64,000 nucleotides of DNA, taken from contig CM082589.2 in assembly GCA_040954595.2 (NCBI GenBank), forward strand, positions 2,914,001 through 2,978,000, written 5' to 3'. Both the position numbers and the translations under genes were made by a program. The notes below the pieces were generated by a model. That model was given only the letters and a program-made list of their open reading frames with translations. It did no database searches and was not told where the DNA came from. The DNA is from Balanoglossus misakiensis (lineage: Eukaryota; Hemichordata). Of this stretch, positions 52,329-62,900 are shown one piece after another (position 1 is the stretch's first letter; every line of letters starts with the position of its first letter).

Positions 52329-52708
52329 GTAAGTCCTTCTACCTTTGCCCTCGCCCTCTAGGCTACCATGCCCCTTCTCAAACAGTCGTCCTGAATTACT
52401 AAACATGTGGTTGTCTTTAGGTCCGCTCACTGCCTTTTCGAAAGATCGCTCGATGGTTATGAGTTAAATTAGCTATTTCAGTTAGCCTTCTTAGCTATTT
52501 CTGAAACACATCTTGTGTTTAGAGATTATTTTCAAGGTCATGTATTCACAGCACCGCAGGGAGGGGGATTTTAAAGCTTTCATTGCAAAGAATATTGAGC
52601 TAACGAATTTCTAAAGATGGCGGACACTTTGCTCGTGCAATAGACTACAGTCGCGAAAGGCACACTGGGTATTAATCACGTGCATGTTTCCTCCTCTTTC
52701 ATTGGCAG
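52329..52708 (+). other. TFAP2: Short AP-2 intron (380 bp)
   Basis: Begins gtaagt and ends cattggcag, phase 2. It is some fifty times shorter than the two introns upstream. Nothing else is seen in it. Confidence 0.95.
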
Positions 52709-53033
52709 ACAAGTTTGTAAAGAACTCCAAGATATGCTAAGTCAAGATCGGTCACCTCTGGGCAACACGAGGCCACAAGTGATACTGGACCCAGCTATAC
52801 AGCGCTGTCTCACCCATTTTAGTTTGATAAGCCACGGTTTCGGAACTCCGGCAATGTGTGCCGCCCTCACCGCTATTCAGAATTATTTCACAGAAATGTT
52901 GAAATACCAGGAAAAAGCTTTTCCCAGCGTGACTGCACAGCATTCATCCACAGGTGCTAAGTTGGACTCCAACTCCAATAAGAACAATAGCGAGAAGACA
53001 TCGTCGGAGGACAGAAAACAGGATGTCGTGTAA
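52709..53033 (+). CDS. TFAP2: AP-2 transcription factor, last coding exon
   Basis: The first base completes a lysine, and 107 residues follow to a TAA stop at 53031-53033. The start reads [19 protein letters not shown], followed by [20 protein letters not shown] and [20 protein letters not shown], the second helix of the dimerisation domain. It matches vertebrate exon 7 closely ([19 protein letters not shown] and LQNY/IQNY are family hallmarks). After [14 protein letters not shown] the protein passes into a polar Ser/Asn/Lys-rich tail of about 35 residues, as in other AP-2 proteins, where the sequence is not conserved. With the three upstream exons it completes 262 C-terminal residues, which covers the whole DNA-binding and dimerisation region. 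An in-frame ATG in the intron at 52680 is not used, since the acceptor and frame join with the previous exon. Confidence 0.97.
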
Positions 53034-56000
53034 AAGCTGTTCGCTTCGTACAAAATCATGATAAGAGAGAGAACTGTGTGAATGAGTGTTGTATACATAC
53101 CGACACTTGTGGGTAGGGCAACTATGCACTGTACTCGGGTGTCATCGACATACTCCGTCTATAGTACGATGTCTGCCGAAGATTTCCGACGGCTGTGATG
53201 CTCGGATATTCGGAATAACTATATATAGGAACGCACGCGCACTGATGGCAAGACTGGCTCGAATTTATTTCGCTGTAACACTAATTTATCATTATCTTCA
53301 GATTGGGGCTGTATACGTTTTTTTATGGGTGGAGCCAGGATAAAACTACATCCTTGACTTTTGTTGCCATGACAATCATTTTCAGTGGATTATCAAGTGC
53401 TGCCATGTTTTTTGTGGACTTGAAAATTTTGCACTTTTTGTTAGCGGCTTAGTTTTTACAGATACATCACTCCTTTCGCAAAGAGTGTTTTCGTTTTGTC
53501 AAGACTGTTGGGTTTTTGAAGCCCAAAGAAATACCGTCTGTATCATTCATATTCTGTAGTGTAATGTACGTAAATATTAGTATTTTTGTGTAAACAACTC
53601 ATTAGGTGACACCGACGTTTATTCTGGACTCTAGAGTGCGCTGTTTATGTCCGCATAAGGGGGAGAAAAAAACATTTGGCGAAATACGCCTTTGAGGACC
53701 GGACGAGCCTGTAGCGGGCACCGCTTTCGCACAAGGCAGTCATGTGGGACTCAAGACTGACCTGGGTCATTTTACATGCTGCATGAGACGACAACTGCAA
53801 TTGTAGATTTGTGACGGTGCATTGCATGCAGGGAAATCAAGATGGTGGTAGAAAATTTGAACAAAACATAAAGCTATTCTTGATTTCTTAGAAATATGGC
53901 GCGTGGCTCCGGGTATATAGACTAGCGACAGCGTAATGCAGTATACGAGTTAAATCCGTCCGTACCTTTAGATATCATTCGGTACACTCTTACGAGAGAA
54001 GCTGGTCGCTTACAATTTCAATGTGATGTGACTGTGTTCCATACTTCATACTCTGTGAGGCGGTCTCGTTTATCGTGCTTTGGAAGCACAACAGAAAAAC
54101 AAAAAATTTAATGTGGTCACGTGACCAACTTTAAACAAAATTACCTGCCAGACAGAGTTCAAGTTGGAACACTTTGACAATGGTAATTTAAGTCGACTGT
54201 CGTTTACTGAAAGAGTTTGGTCACTGACCGTAGATTGGACCGTGTATGCGTTGTGCATGTCGCAGCTATAAGTAGTGGTATTTTTTTAAATTTTGTTTTG
54301 CAATACATGTAGTATTTTGAGGGTATGAGGTGACGGGCTCAAAAGCAAGTAAGCTTATATATAGTAAATATTTATACATACTGCACTTTTGGGCTGACGA
54401 TTTATTAATGATTATATTGACTCTGGTTAAAGAGTAGAAAGCATTTTTTTTTAAATTTTGTTTGAAGTTAAGACAATCAACAGAGATCGTTGAACTTTGA
54501 CCCGGGAAGCTCACTGGTTATTTAAATTTCGATGATTTTCTTTCGGGCGTATTTGTAGCCTGTGGTCAGGACTTCCGGGCCAAATTTGTGAGGATTTGGT
54601 TTCAGTAATGTCCAATATGGCTCTTTTTGCAACAACTGTCACCTTTGTTCTATTTTGTGGATAATTAACTGGAAAAGTGCCCGGATGTTATTTTATGCTC
54701 ATGCTGAGCGAGATATTAAATGGAGTGGGGTGGGTTGGGGGGAGAGCTGGTCTTGCTATCATTGCGCATGTGCGAGATTTTAGCGTATTCACTTTGTTTT
54801 TGCATTCCAGTTCGTTGTGTGTGGAAGGACTAACTATGAGAAATCAAAAAAGAGTTCACTACTCAGTTTGTTTTTTGTTTTGTTTTGTTTTTGGTTTCCG
54901 TTTATGTGCAAACATGACAGGCATGTTGGCAATAATTTAATATTCATAAAATATAAGTATATATAAACTCAATCGGTGTGATTGCTATGTTTTTGTGCAG
55001 ATATTTGTAGACTTTACGTTCGTTACTCTTCTTTCATTTTAACAAATTTAAATATGTTTGGATGGGATTTTTAGCAGAATGTGAAATTTTTCTATTTTAT
55101 TTTACGCCACCTGTAAAAATTTAGACTATGTCCCCAAAACTTATATCTATATCGTATCCCCTAAAATTTCAGTTTTTAACAATGTCTTTTGAAAAAAAAA
55201 ATCGCAGAAAATGCAGTTTTGAACAAACAGTTGGACCTCTGTCAATGTTTATGGGTGTCTGTGAAAAAAATAAGAAAATGTACGATTTTTGCAAGTGACG
55301 TCATGATTTTTTATTGTTGTCCTTGATGTTTGTCGCCATATTGTTGTAAAGCTTTGAGAGCAGTTGGGAGGATATTATATTGTAAACTTTGTGAAACCTG
55401 TTCTTGTGGCGTTTGAATCCTGTTTCTGTGATATTTAGCTGCACGGTTGGAAAACAATACACGGCGCATGCTCAATCAGTATTTCGATGTGGAATCGGGT
55501 AGTTTCTTAGATACATTTTGTACATAATCACGCGGTATCGGTCACCTTGACAACTTGTCACGTGGTCAAGATACTTAACATATATTAACATTAAAAAGTT
55601 GGTCGGTTCAATACCCCCTTGATCAAAATGAAAACCTTGCATCGTGAACAAAAAAAACAAACACAAATGTCTTTTTTCACTGTCTGAGATTGACTGAGGA
55701 TAAGCGGACAGGTGCCAGATTGTTATAACATTTTAAAGAGTTCGTAAGTGTTGGTAATGAGTGTACCTTTTTTATTTTGTTCTGTGGCATCTAGTTTTCG
55801 ATATGGCTGAACAGGCCGACAACTGTATAGTGTACGTAGAGTAAGTCCGTCTCTCGAGCAGAGCTGATATCTTCGACAATCGACGCCATCTGGATCTTGT
55901 AGAGAAATACGCTAGTGTTAGATGTGTCTGAAATTTAACGACAAGAAGCTTTGAAATGAAATTTTACAGCATATACCTTCAGTGATATTGTTTAGCTGTA

Positions 56001-56125
56001 GTGGTGTAGTTAATTTAAACAGGCATTCCCGCTTTCGAAAATAATTTATTGACTATCTAATCGCACACTGTTGTGACGAATAACTCTTCTGGTTATTCGC
56101 TGTAGCATCTATCATACTCGGATTG
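53034..56125 (+). other. TFAP2: AP-2 3' UTR and 3' flank
   Basis: No coding region is recognised. Poly(A)-signal-like hexamers are ATTAAA at 54715 and 55590 and AATAAA at 56382, so the 3' UTR could be short, using a variant signal, or up to 3.3 kb long. The 54.9-55.3 kb part is AT-rich. A perfect CRE lies at 55296. Transcript evidence would be needed to place the end. Confidence 0.6.
55296..55303 (+). promoter_or_regulatory. Perfect CRE motif TGACGTCA
   Basis: Exact palindromic cAMP-response element in the AP-2 3' flank, followed by an AT-rich run. Motif evidence only. Confidence 0.22.
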
Positions 56126-56151
56126 CGCCTGCGCTAAGACCTGCGCAGGCG
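56126..56151. repeat. GC-rich hairpin
   Basis: CGCCTGCGC (56126-56134) and GCGCAGGCG (56143-56151) pair over nine bases around an eight-base loop. The right arm, TGCGCAGGCG, also resembles an NRF1 site. It stands 19 bases before a small open frame with ATG at 56170. Confidence 0.75.
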
Positions 56152-56169
56152 TTTGTTCGGTGTGAGAAG

Positions 56170-56328
56170 ATGACGCTGCAAAATGGGACCCCTGCTCGGG
56201 AGACGGATTTCAAGTTCAAGTTTGTAGACCAGGTGGCGGCGTGTGAAACACGCCTGTCGTGGTCAAGTGTAGCAAGCGATCAAATCGTGCCATCATCCAG
56301 AGTGGCATTTCCCTATTTTCTGTACTAG
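56170..56328 (+). CDS. Small gene-like open frame, possible first exon
   Basis: ATG at 56170 opens a 52-codon frame beginning MTLQNGTPARETDFKFKFV and ending at a TAG. The composition is balanced and unlike the low-complexity frames around it, but I recognise no family. A GT donor inside it (56262, after CTG TCG TG) would join in phase to a frame entered through tacccacag at 56469 that starts CRSEVLFSLIQEIYIRQLQT and runs to a stop at 56606. That two-exon reading is a guess. It could equally be a decayed transposon, a pseudogene or chance. Confidence 0.2.
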   Translation: MTLQNGTPARETDFKFKFVDQVAACETRLSWSSVASDQIVPSSRVAFPYFLY

Positions 56329-56381
56329 GCATGACGTGTTAGCTATTAATTAACAATTTGGAAACAGAGTACAGAGTCTAT

Positions 56382-56387
56382 AATAAA
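56382..56387 (+). terminator. Candidate poly(A) signal AATAAA
   Basis: Canonical hexamer 3.35 kb after the AP-2 stop, the only exact AATAAA that I saw in the 3' flank. Use by AP-2 is uncertain. Confidence 0.2.
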
Positions 56388-56469
56388 ACAAGAAAATGTT
56401 GATTATAAATTCGCTGTTGTCCTGTGTTTACTGGCTGTCTGGTTGTATGTTCAGTTCTAATACCCACAG

Positions 56470-56911
56470 GTGCAGATCTGAAGTCCTGTTCAGTCTCATT
56501 CAGGAGATCTATATTCGCCAACTACAGACGCCCACTCGCTCTTCAAGCCTATACTCAGGGTTGACAAGATTCCTCGGAAGCATTGTCCTTTGGCACCCAG
56601 AATGGTGATTACGAGGCGCATTGTCAGATCAACAATTTGCAATCAAAGGGGCCGAATAACAGGTACACGGATGAACCCACCTTGTTTTGTCAGAATACAC
56701 GCATTGTGTCACCCTATAATGATGTCACAAAGAAGCGAACGACTTCATGTGTGGCGAGGAACATTCCTAACATGTCCAAACAGGACAGTTAGATTTTTGT
56801 CATTTCAAATGGAGTACGTGTCCACCTTGTCTGTCACGCCCTTCACTGGTGGTATTTTAAAAATCTGAATGTACATTGCTGAACCGGGTAAGTAAAAATT
56901 TATCATTTTTT
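56470..56911 (+). other. Flank between the small open frame and the satellite, overlapping short frames
   Basis: Three overlapping plus-strand frames (ending at 56606, 56790 and 56866) occupy this stretch and none matches a known family. CAG| acceptor-like and |GT donor-like signals occur (for example at 56469 and 56661). It may be the remains of a gene or mobile element next to the satellite. The last 45 bases are AT-rich and lead into the first satellite unit. Confidence 0.25.
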
Positions 56912-59900
56912 TGAAGATTTTCATGGGCTATAACCCATGGTTTTTATCAAAAAATGACCAAATTTTGAAAATTCGCGAAGTCGAAAAATCGTCGATTCTG
57001 GACGATTTTCATGGGCTATAACCCATGGTTTTTATCAAAAAATGACCAAATTTTGAAAATTCGCGAAGTCGAAAAATCGTCGATTCTGGACGATTTTCAT
57101 GGGCTATAACCCATGGTTTTTATCAAAAAATGACCAAATTTTGAAAATTCGCGAAGTCGAAAAATCGTCGATTCTGGACGATTTTCATGGGCTATAACCC
57201 ATGGTTTTTATCAAAAAATGACCAGATTTTGAAAATTCGCGAAGTCGAAAAATCGTCGATTCTGGACGATTTTCATGGGCTATAACCCATGGTTTTTATC
57301 AAAAAATGACCAAATTTTGAAAATTCGCGAAGTCGAAAAATCGTCGATTCTGGACGATTTTCATGGGCTATAACCCATGGTTTTTATCAAAAAATGACCA
57401 AATTTTGAAAATTCGCGAAGTCGAAAAATCGTCGATTCTGGACGATTTTCATGGGCTATAACCCATGGTTTTTATCAAAAAATGACCAGATTTTGAAAAT
57501 TCGCGAAGTCGAAAAATCGTCGATTCTGGACGATTTTCATGGGCTATAACCCATGGTTTTTATCAAAAAATGACCAGATTTTGAAAATTCGCGAAGTCGA
57601 AAAATCGTCGATTCTGGACGATTTTCATGGGCTATAACCCATGGTTTTTATCAAAAAATGACCAGATTTTGAAAATTCGCGAAGTCGAAAAATCGTCGAT
57701 TCTGGACGATTTTCATGGGCTATAACCCATGGTTTTTATCAAAAAATGACCAGATTTTGAAAATTCGCGAAGTCGAAAAATCGTCGATTCTGGACGATTT
57801 TCATGGGCTATAACCCATGGTTTTTAGCAAAAAATGACCAGATTTTGAAAATTCGCGAAGTCGAAAAATCGTCGATTCTGGACGATTTTCATGGGCTATA
57901 ACCCATGGTTTTTATCAAAAAATGACCAAATTTTGAAAATTCGCGAAGTCGAAAAATCGTCGATTCTGGACGATTTTCATGGGCTATAACCCATGGTTTT
58001 TATCAAAAAATGACCAAATTTTGAAAATTCGCGAAGTCGAAAAATCGTCGATTCTGGACGATTTTCATGGGCTATAACCCATGGTTTTTATCAAAAAATG
58101 ACCAAATTTTGGAAATTCGCGAAGTCGAAAAATCGTCGATTCTGGACGATTTTCATGGGCTATAACCCATGGTTTTTATCAAAAAATTACCAAATTTTGA
58201 AAATTCGCGAAGTCGAAAAATCGTCGATTCTGGACGATTTTCATGGGCTATAACCCATGGTTTTTAGCAAAAAATGACCAGATTTTGAAAATTCGCGAAG
58301 TCGAAAAATCGTCGATTCTGGACGATTTTCATGGGCTATAACCCATGGTTTTTATCAAAAAATGACCAGATTTTGAAAATTCGCGAAGTCGAAAAATCGT
58401 CGATTCTGGACGATTTTCATGGGCTATAACCCATGGTTTTTATCAAAAAATGACCAGATTTTGAAAATTCGCGAAGTCGAAAAATCGTCGATTCTGGACG
58501 ATTTTCATGGGCTATAACCCATGGTTTTTAGCAAAAAATGACCAAATTTTGAAAATTCGCGAAGTCGAAAAATCGTCGATTCTGGACGATTTTCATGGGC
58601 TATAACCCATGGTTTTTAGCAAAAAATGACCAAATTTTGAAAATTCGCGAAGTCGAAAAATCGTCGATTCTGGACGATTTTCATGGGCTATAACCCATGG
58701 TTTTTAGCAAAAAATGACCAAATTTTGAAAATTCGCGAAGTCGAAAAATCGTCGATTCTGGACGATTTTCATGGGCTATAACCCATGGTTTTTATCAAAA
58801 AATGACCAAATTTTGAAAATTCGCGAAGTCGAAAAATCGTCGATTCTGGACGATTTTCATGGGCTATAACCCATGGTTTTTATCAAAAAATGACCAAATT
58901 TTGAAAATTCGCGAAGTCGAAAAATCGTCGATTCTGGACGATTTTCATGGGCTATAACCCATGGTTTTTAGCAAAAAATGACCAAATTTTGAAAATTCGC
59001 GAAGTCGAAAAATCGTCGATTCTGGACGATTTTCATGGGCTATAACCCATGGTTTTTATCAAAAAATGACCAGATTTTGAAAATTCGCGAAGTCGAAAAA
59101 TCGTCGATTCTGGACGATTTTCATGGGCTATAACCCATGGTTTTTATCAAAAAATGACCAAATTTTGAAAATTCGCGAAGTCGAAAAATCGTCGATTCTG
59201 GACGATTTTCATGGGCTATAACCCATGGTTTTTAGCAAAAAATGACCAAATTTTGAAAATTCGCGAAGTCGAAAAATCGTCGATTCTGGACGATTTTCAT
59301 GGGCTATAACCCATGGTTTTTATCAAAAAATGACCAAATTTTGAAAATTCGCGAAGTCGAAAAATCGTCGATTCTGGACGATTTTCATGGGCTATAACCC
59401 ATGGTTTTTATCAAAAAATGACCAAATTTTGAAAATTCGCGAAGTCGAAAAATCGTCGATTCTGGACGATTTTCATGGGCTATAACCCATGGTTTTTATC
59501 AAAAAATGACCAAATTTTGAAAATTCGCGAAGTCGAAAAATCGTCGATTCTGGACGATTTTCATGGGCTATAACCCATGGTTTTTAGCAAAAAATGACCA
59601 AATTTTGAAAATTCGCGAAGTCGAAAAATCGTCGATTCTGGACGATTTTCATGGGCTATAACCCATGGTTTTTAGCAAAAAATGACCAAATTTTGAAAAT
59701 TCGCGAAGTCGAAAAATCGTCGATTCTGGACGATTTTCATGGGCTATAACCCATGGTTTTTATCAAAAAATGACCAAATTTTGAAAATTCGCAAAGTCGA
59801 AAAATCGTCGATTCTGGACGATTTTCATGGGCTATAACCCATGGTTTTTATCAAAAAATGACCAAATTTTGAAAATTCGCGAAGTCGAAAAATCGTCGAT

Positions 59901-62900
59901 TCTGGACGATTTTCATGGGCTATAACCCATGGTTTTTATCAAAAAATGACCAAATTTTGGAAATTCGCGAAGTCGAAAAATCGTCGATTCTGGACGATTT
60001 TCATGGGCTATAACCCATGGTTTTTATCAAAAAATGACCAAATTTTGAAAATTCGCGAAGTCGAAAAATCGTCGATTCTGGACGATTTTCATGGGCTATA
60101 ACCCATGGTTTTTAGCAAAAAATGACCAGATTTTGAAAATTCGCGAAGTCGAAAAATCGTCGATTCTGGACGATTTTCATGGGCTATAACCCATGGTTTT
60201 TATCAAAAAATGACCAGATTTTGAAAATTCGCGAAGTCGAAAAATCGTCGATTCTGGACGATTTTCATGGGCTATAACCCATGGTTTTAGCAAAAAATGA
60301 CCAGATTTTGAAAATTCGCGAAGTCGAAAAATCGTCGATTCTGGACGATTTTCATGGGCTATAACCCATGGTTTTTAGCAAAAAATGACCAAATTTTGAA
60401 AATTCGCGAAGTCGAAAAATCGTCGATTCTGGACGATTTTCATGGGCTATAACCCATGGTTTTTAGCAAAAAATGACCAAATTTTGAAAATTCGCGAAGT
60501 CGAAAAATCGTCGATTCTGGACGATTTTCATGGGCTATAACCCATGGTTTTTAGCAAAAAATGACCAAATTTTGAAAATTCGCGAAGTCGAAAAATCGTC
60601 GATTCTGGACGATTTTCATGGGCTATAACCCATGGTTTTTATCAAAAAATGACCAAATTTTGAAATTCGCGAAGTCGAAAAATCGTCGATTCTGGACGAT
60701 TTTCATGGGCTATAACCCATGGTTTTTATCAAAAAATGACCAAATTTTGAAAATTCGCGAAGTCGAAAAATCGTCGATTCTGGACGATTTTCATGGGCTA
60801 TAACCCATGGTTTTTATCAAAAAATGACCAAATTTTGAAAATTCGCGAAGTCGAAAAATCGTCGATTCTGGGACGATTTTCATGGGCTATAACCCATGGT
60901 TTTTATCAAAAAATGACCAGATTTTGAAAATTCGCGAAGTCGAAAAATCGTCGATTCTGGACGATTTTCATGGGCTATAACCCATGGTTTTTATCAAAAA
61001 ATGACCAAATTTTGAAAATTCGCGAAGTCGAAAAATCGTCGATTCTGGACGATTTTCATGGGCTATAACCCATGGTTTTTATCAAAAAATGACCAAATTT
61101 TGAAAATTCGCGAAGTCGAAAAATCGTCGATTCTGGACGATTTTCATGGGCTATAACCCATGGTTTTTATCAAAAAATGACCAAATTTTGAAAATTCGCG
61201 AAGTCGAAAAATCGTCGATTCTGGACGATTTTCATGGGCTATAACCCATGGTTTTTATCAAAAAATGACCAAATTTTGAAAATTCGCGAAGTCGAAAAAT
61301 CGTCGATTCTGGACGATTTTCATGGGCTATAACCCATGGTTTTTAGCAAAAAATGACCAAATTTTGAAAATTCGCGAAGTCGAAAAATCGTCGATTCTGG
61401 ACGATTTTCATGGGCTATAACCCATGGTTTTTAGCAAAAAATGACCAAATTTTGAAAATTCGCGAAGTCGAAAAATCGTCGATTCTGGACGATTTTCATG
61501 GGCTATAACCCATGGTTTTTATCAAAAATGACCAGATTTTGAAAATTCGCGAAGTCGAAAAATCGTCGATTCTGGACGATTTTCATGGGCTATAACCCAT
61601 GGTTTTTATCAAAAAATGACCAAATTTTGAAAATTCGCGAAGTCGAAAAATCGTCGATTCTGGACGATTTTCATGGGCTATAACCCATGGTTTTTAGCAA
61701 AAAATGACCAAATTTTGAAAATTCGCGAAGTCGAAAAATCGTCGATTCTGGACGATTTTCATGGGCTATAACCCATGGTTTTTATCAAAAAATGACCAAA
61801 TTTTGAAAATTCGCGAAGTCGAAAAATCGTCGATTCTGGACGATTTTCATGGGCTATAACCCATGGTTTTTATCAAAAAATGACCAAATTTTGAAAATTC
61901 GCGAAGTCGAAAAATCGTCGATTCTGGACGATTTTCATGGGCTATAACCCATGGTTTTTATCAAAAAATGACCAAATTTTGAAAATTCGCGAAGTCGAAA
62001 AATCGTCGATTCTGGACGATTTTCATGGGCTATAACCCATGGTTTTTATCAAAAAATGACCAAATTTTGAAAATTCGCGAAGTCGAAAAATCGTCGATTC
62101 TGGACGATTTTCATGGGCTATAACCCATGGTTTTTAGCAAAAAATGACCAAATTTTGAAAATTCGCGAAGTCGAAAAATCGTCGATTCTGGACGATTTTC
62201 ATGGGCTATAACCCATGGTTTTTATCAAAAAATGACCAAATTTTGAAAATTCGCGAAGTCGAAAAATCGTCGATTCTGGACGATTTTCATGGGCTATAAC
62301 CCATGGTTTTTATCAAAAAATGACCAAATTTTGAAGATTCGCGAAGTCGAAAAATCGTCGATTCTGGACGATTTTCATGGGCTATAACCCATGGTTTTTA
62401 GCAAAAAATGACCAAATTTTGAAAATTCGCGAAGTCGAAAAATCGTCGATTCTGGACGATTTTCATGGGCTATAACCCATGGTTTTTAGCAAAAAATGAC
62501 CAAATTTTGAAAATTCGCGAAGTCGAAAAATCGTCGATTCTGGACGATTTTCATGGGCTATAACCCATGGTTTTTAGCAAAAAATGACCAAATTTTGAAA
62601 ATTCGCGAAGTCGAAAAATCGTCGATTCTGGACGATTTTCATGGGCTATAACCCATGGTTTTTAGCAAAAATGACCAAATTTTGAAAATTCGCGAAGTCG
62701 AAAAATCGTCGATTCTGGACGATTTTCATGGGCTATAACCCATGGTTTTTAGCAAAAAATGACCAAATTTTGAAAATTCGCGAAGTCGAAAAATCGTCGA
62801 TTCTGGACGATTTTCATGGGCTATAACCCATGGTTTTTATCAAAAAATGACCAAATTTTGAAAATTCGCGAAGTCGAAAATCGTCGATTCTGGACGATTT

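Noticed and set aside
52680-52708. ATG at 52680 as the start of a separate 117-residue protein
   Set aside because: The first ten codons are the end of the intron, including the acceptor. The AP-2 similarity begins exactly at 52709 and is in phase with the previous exon.
60618-60803. Open frame across two satellite units (also 62816-63001)
   Set aside because: The frame stays open through two units only because one of them has lost a base and is 87 bp, a multiple of three. Elsewhere the 88-bp period closes it. It is a repeat artefact.
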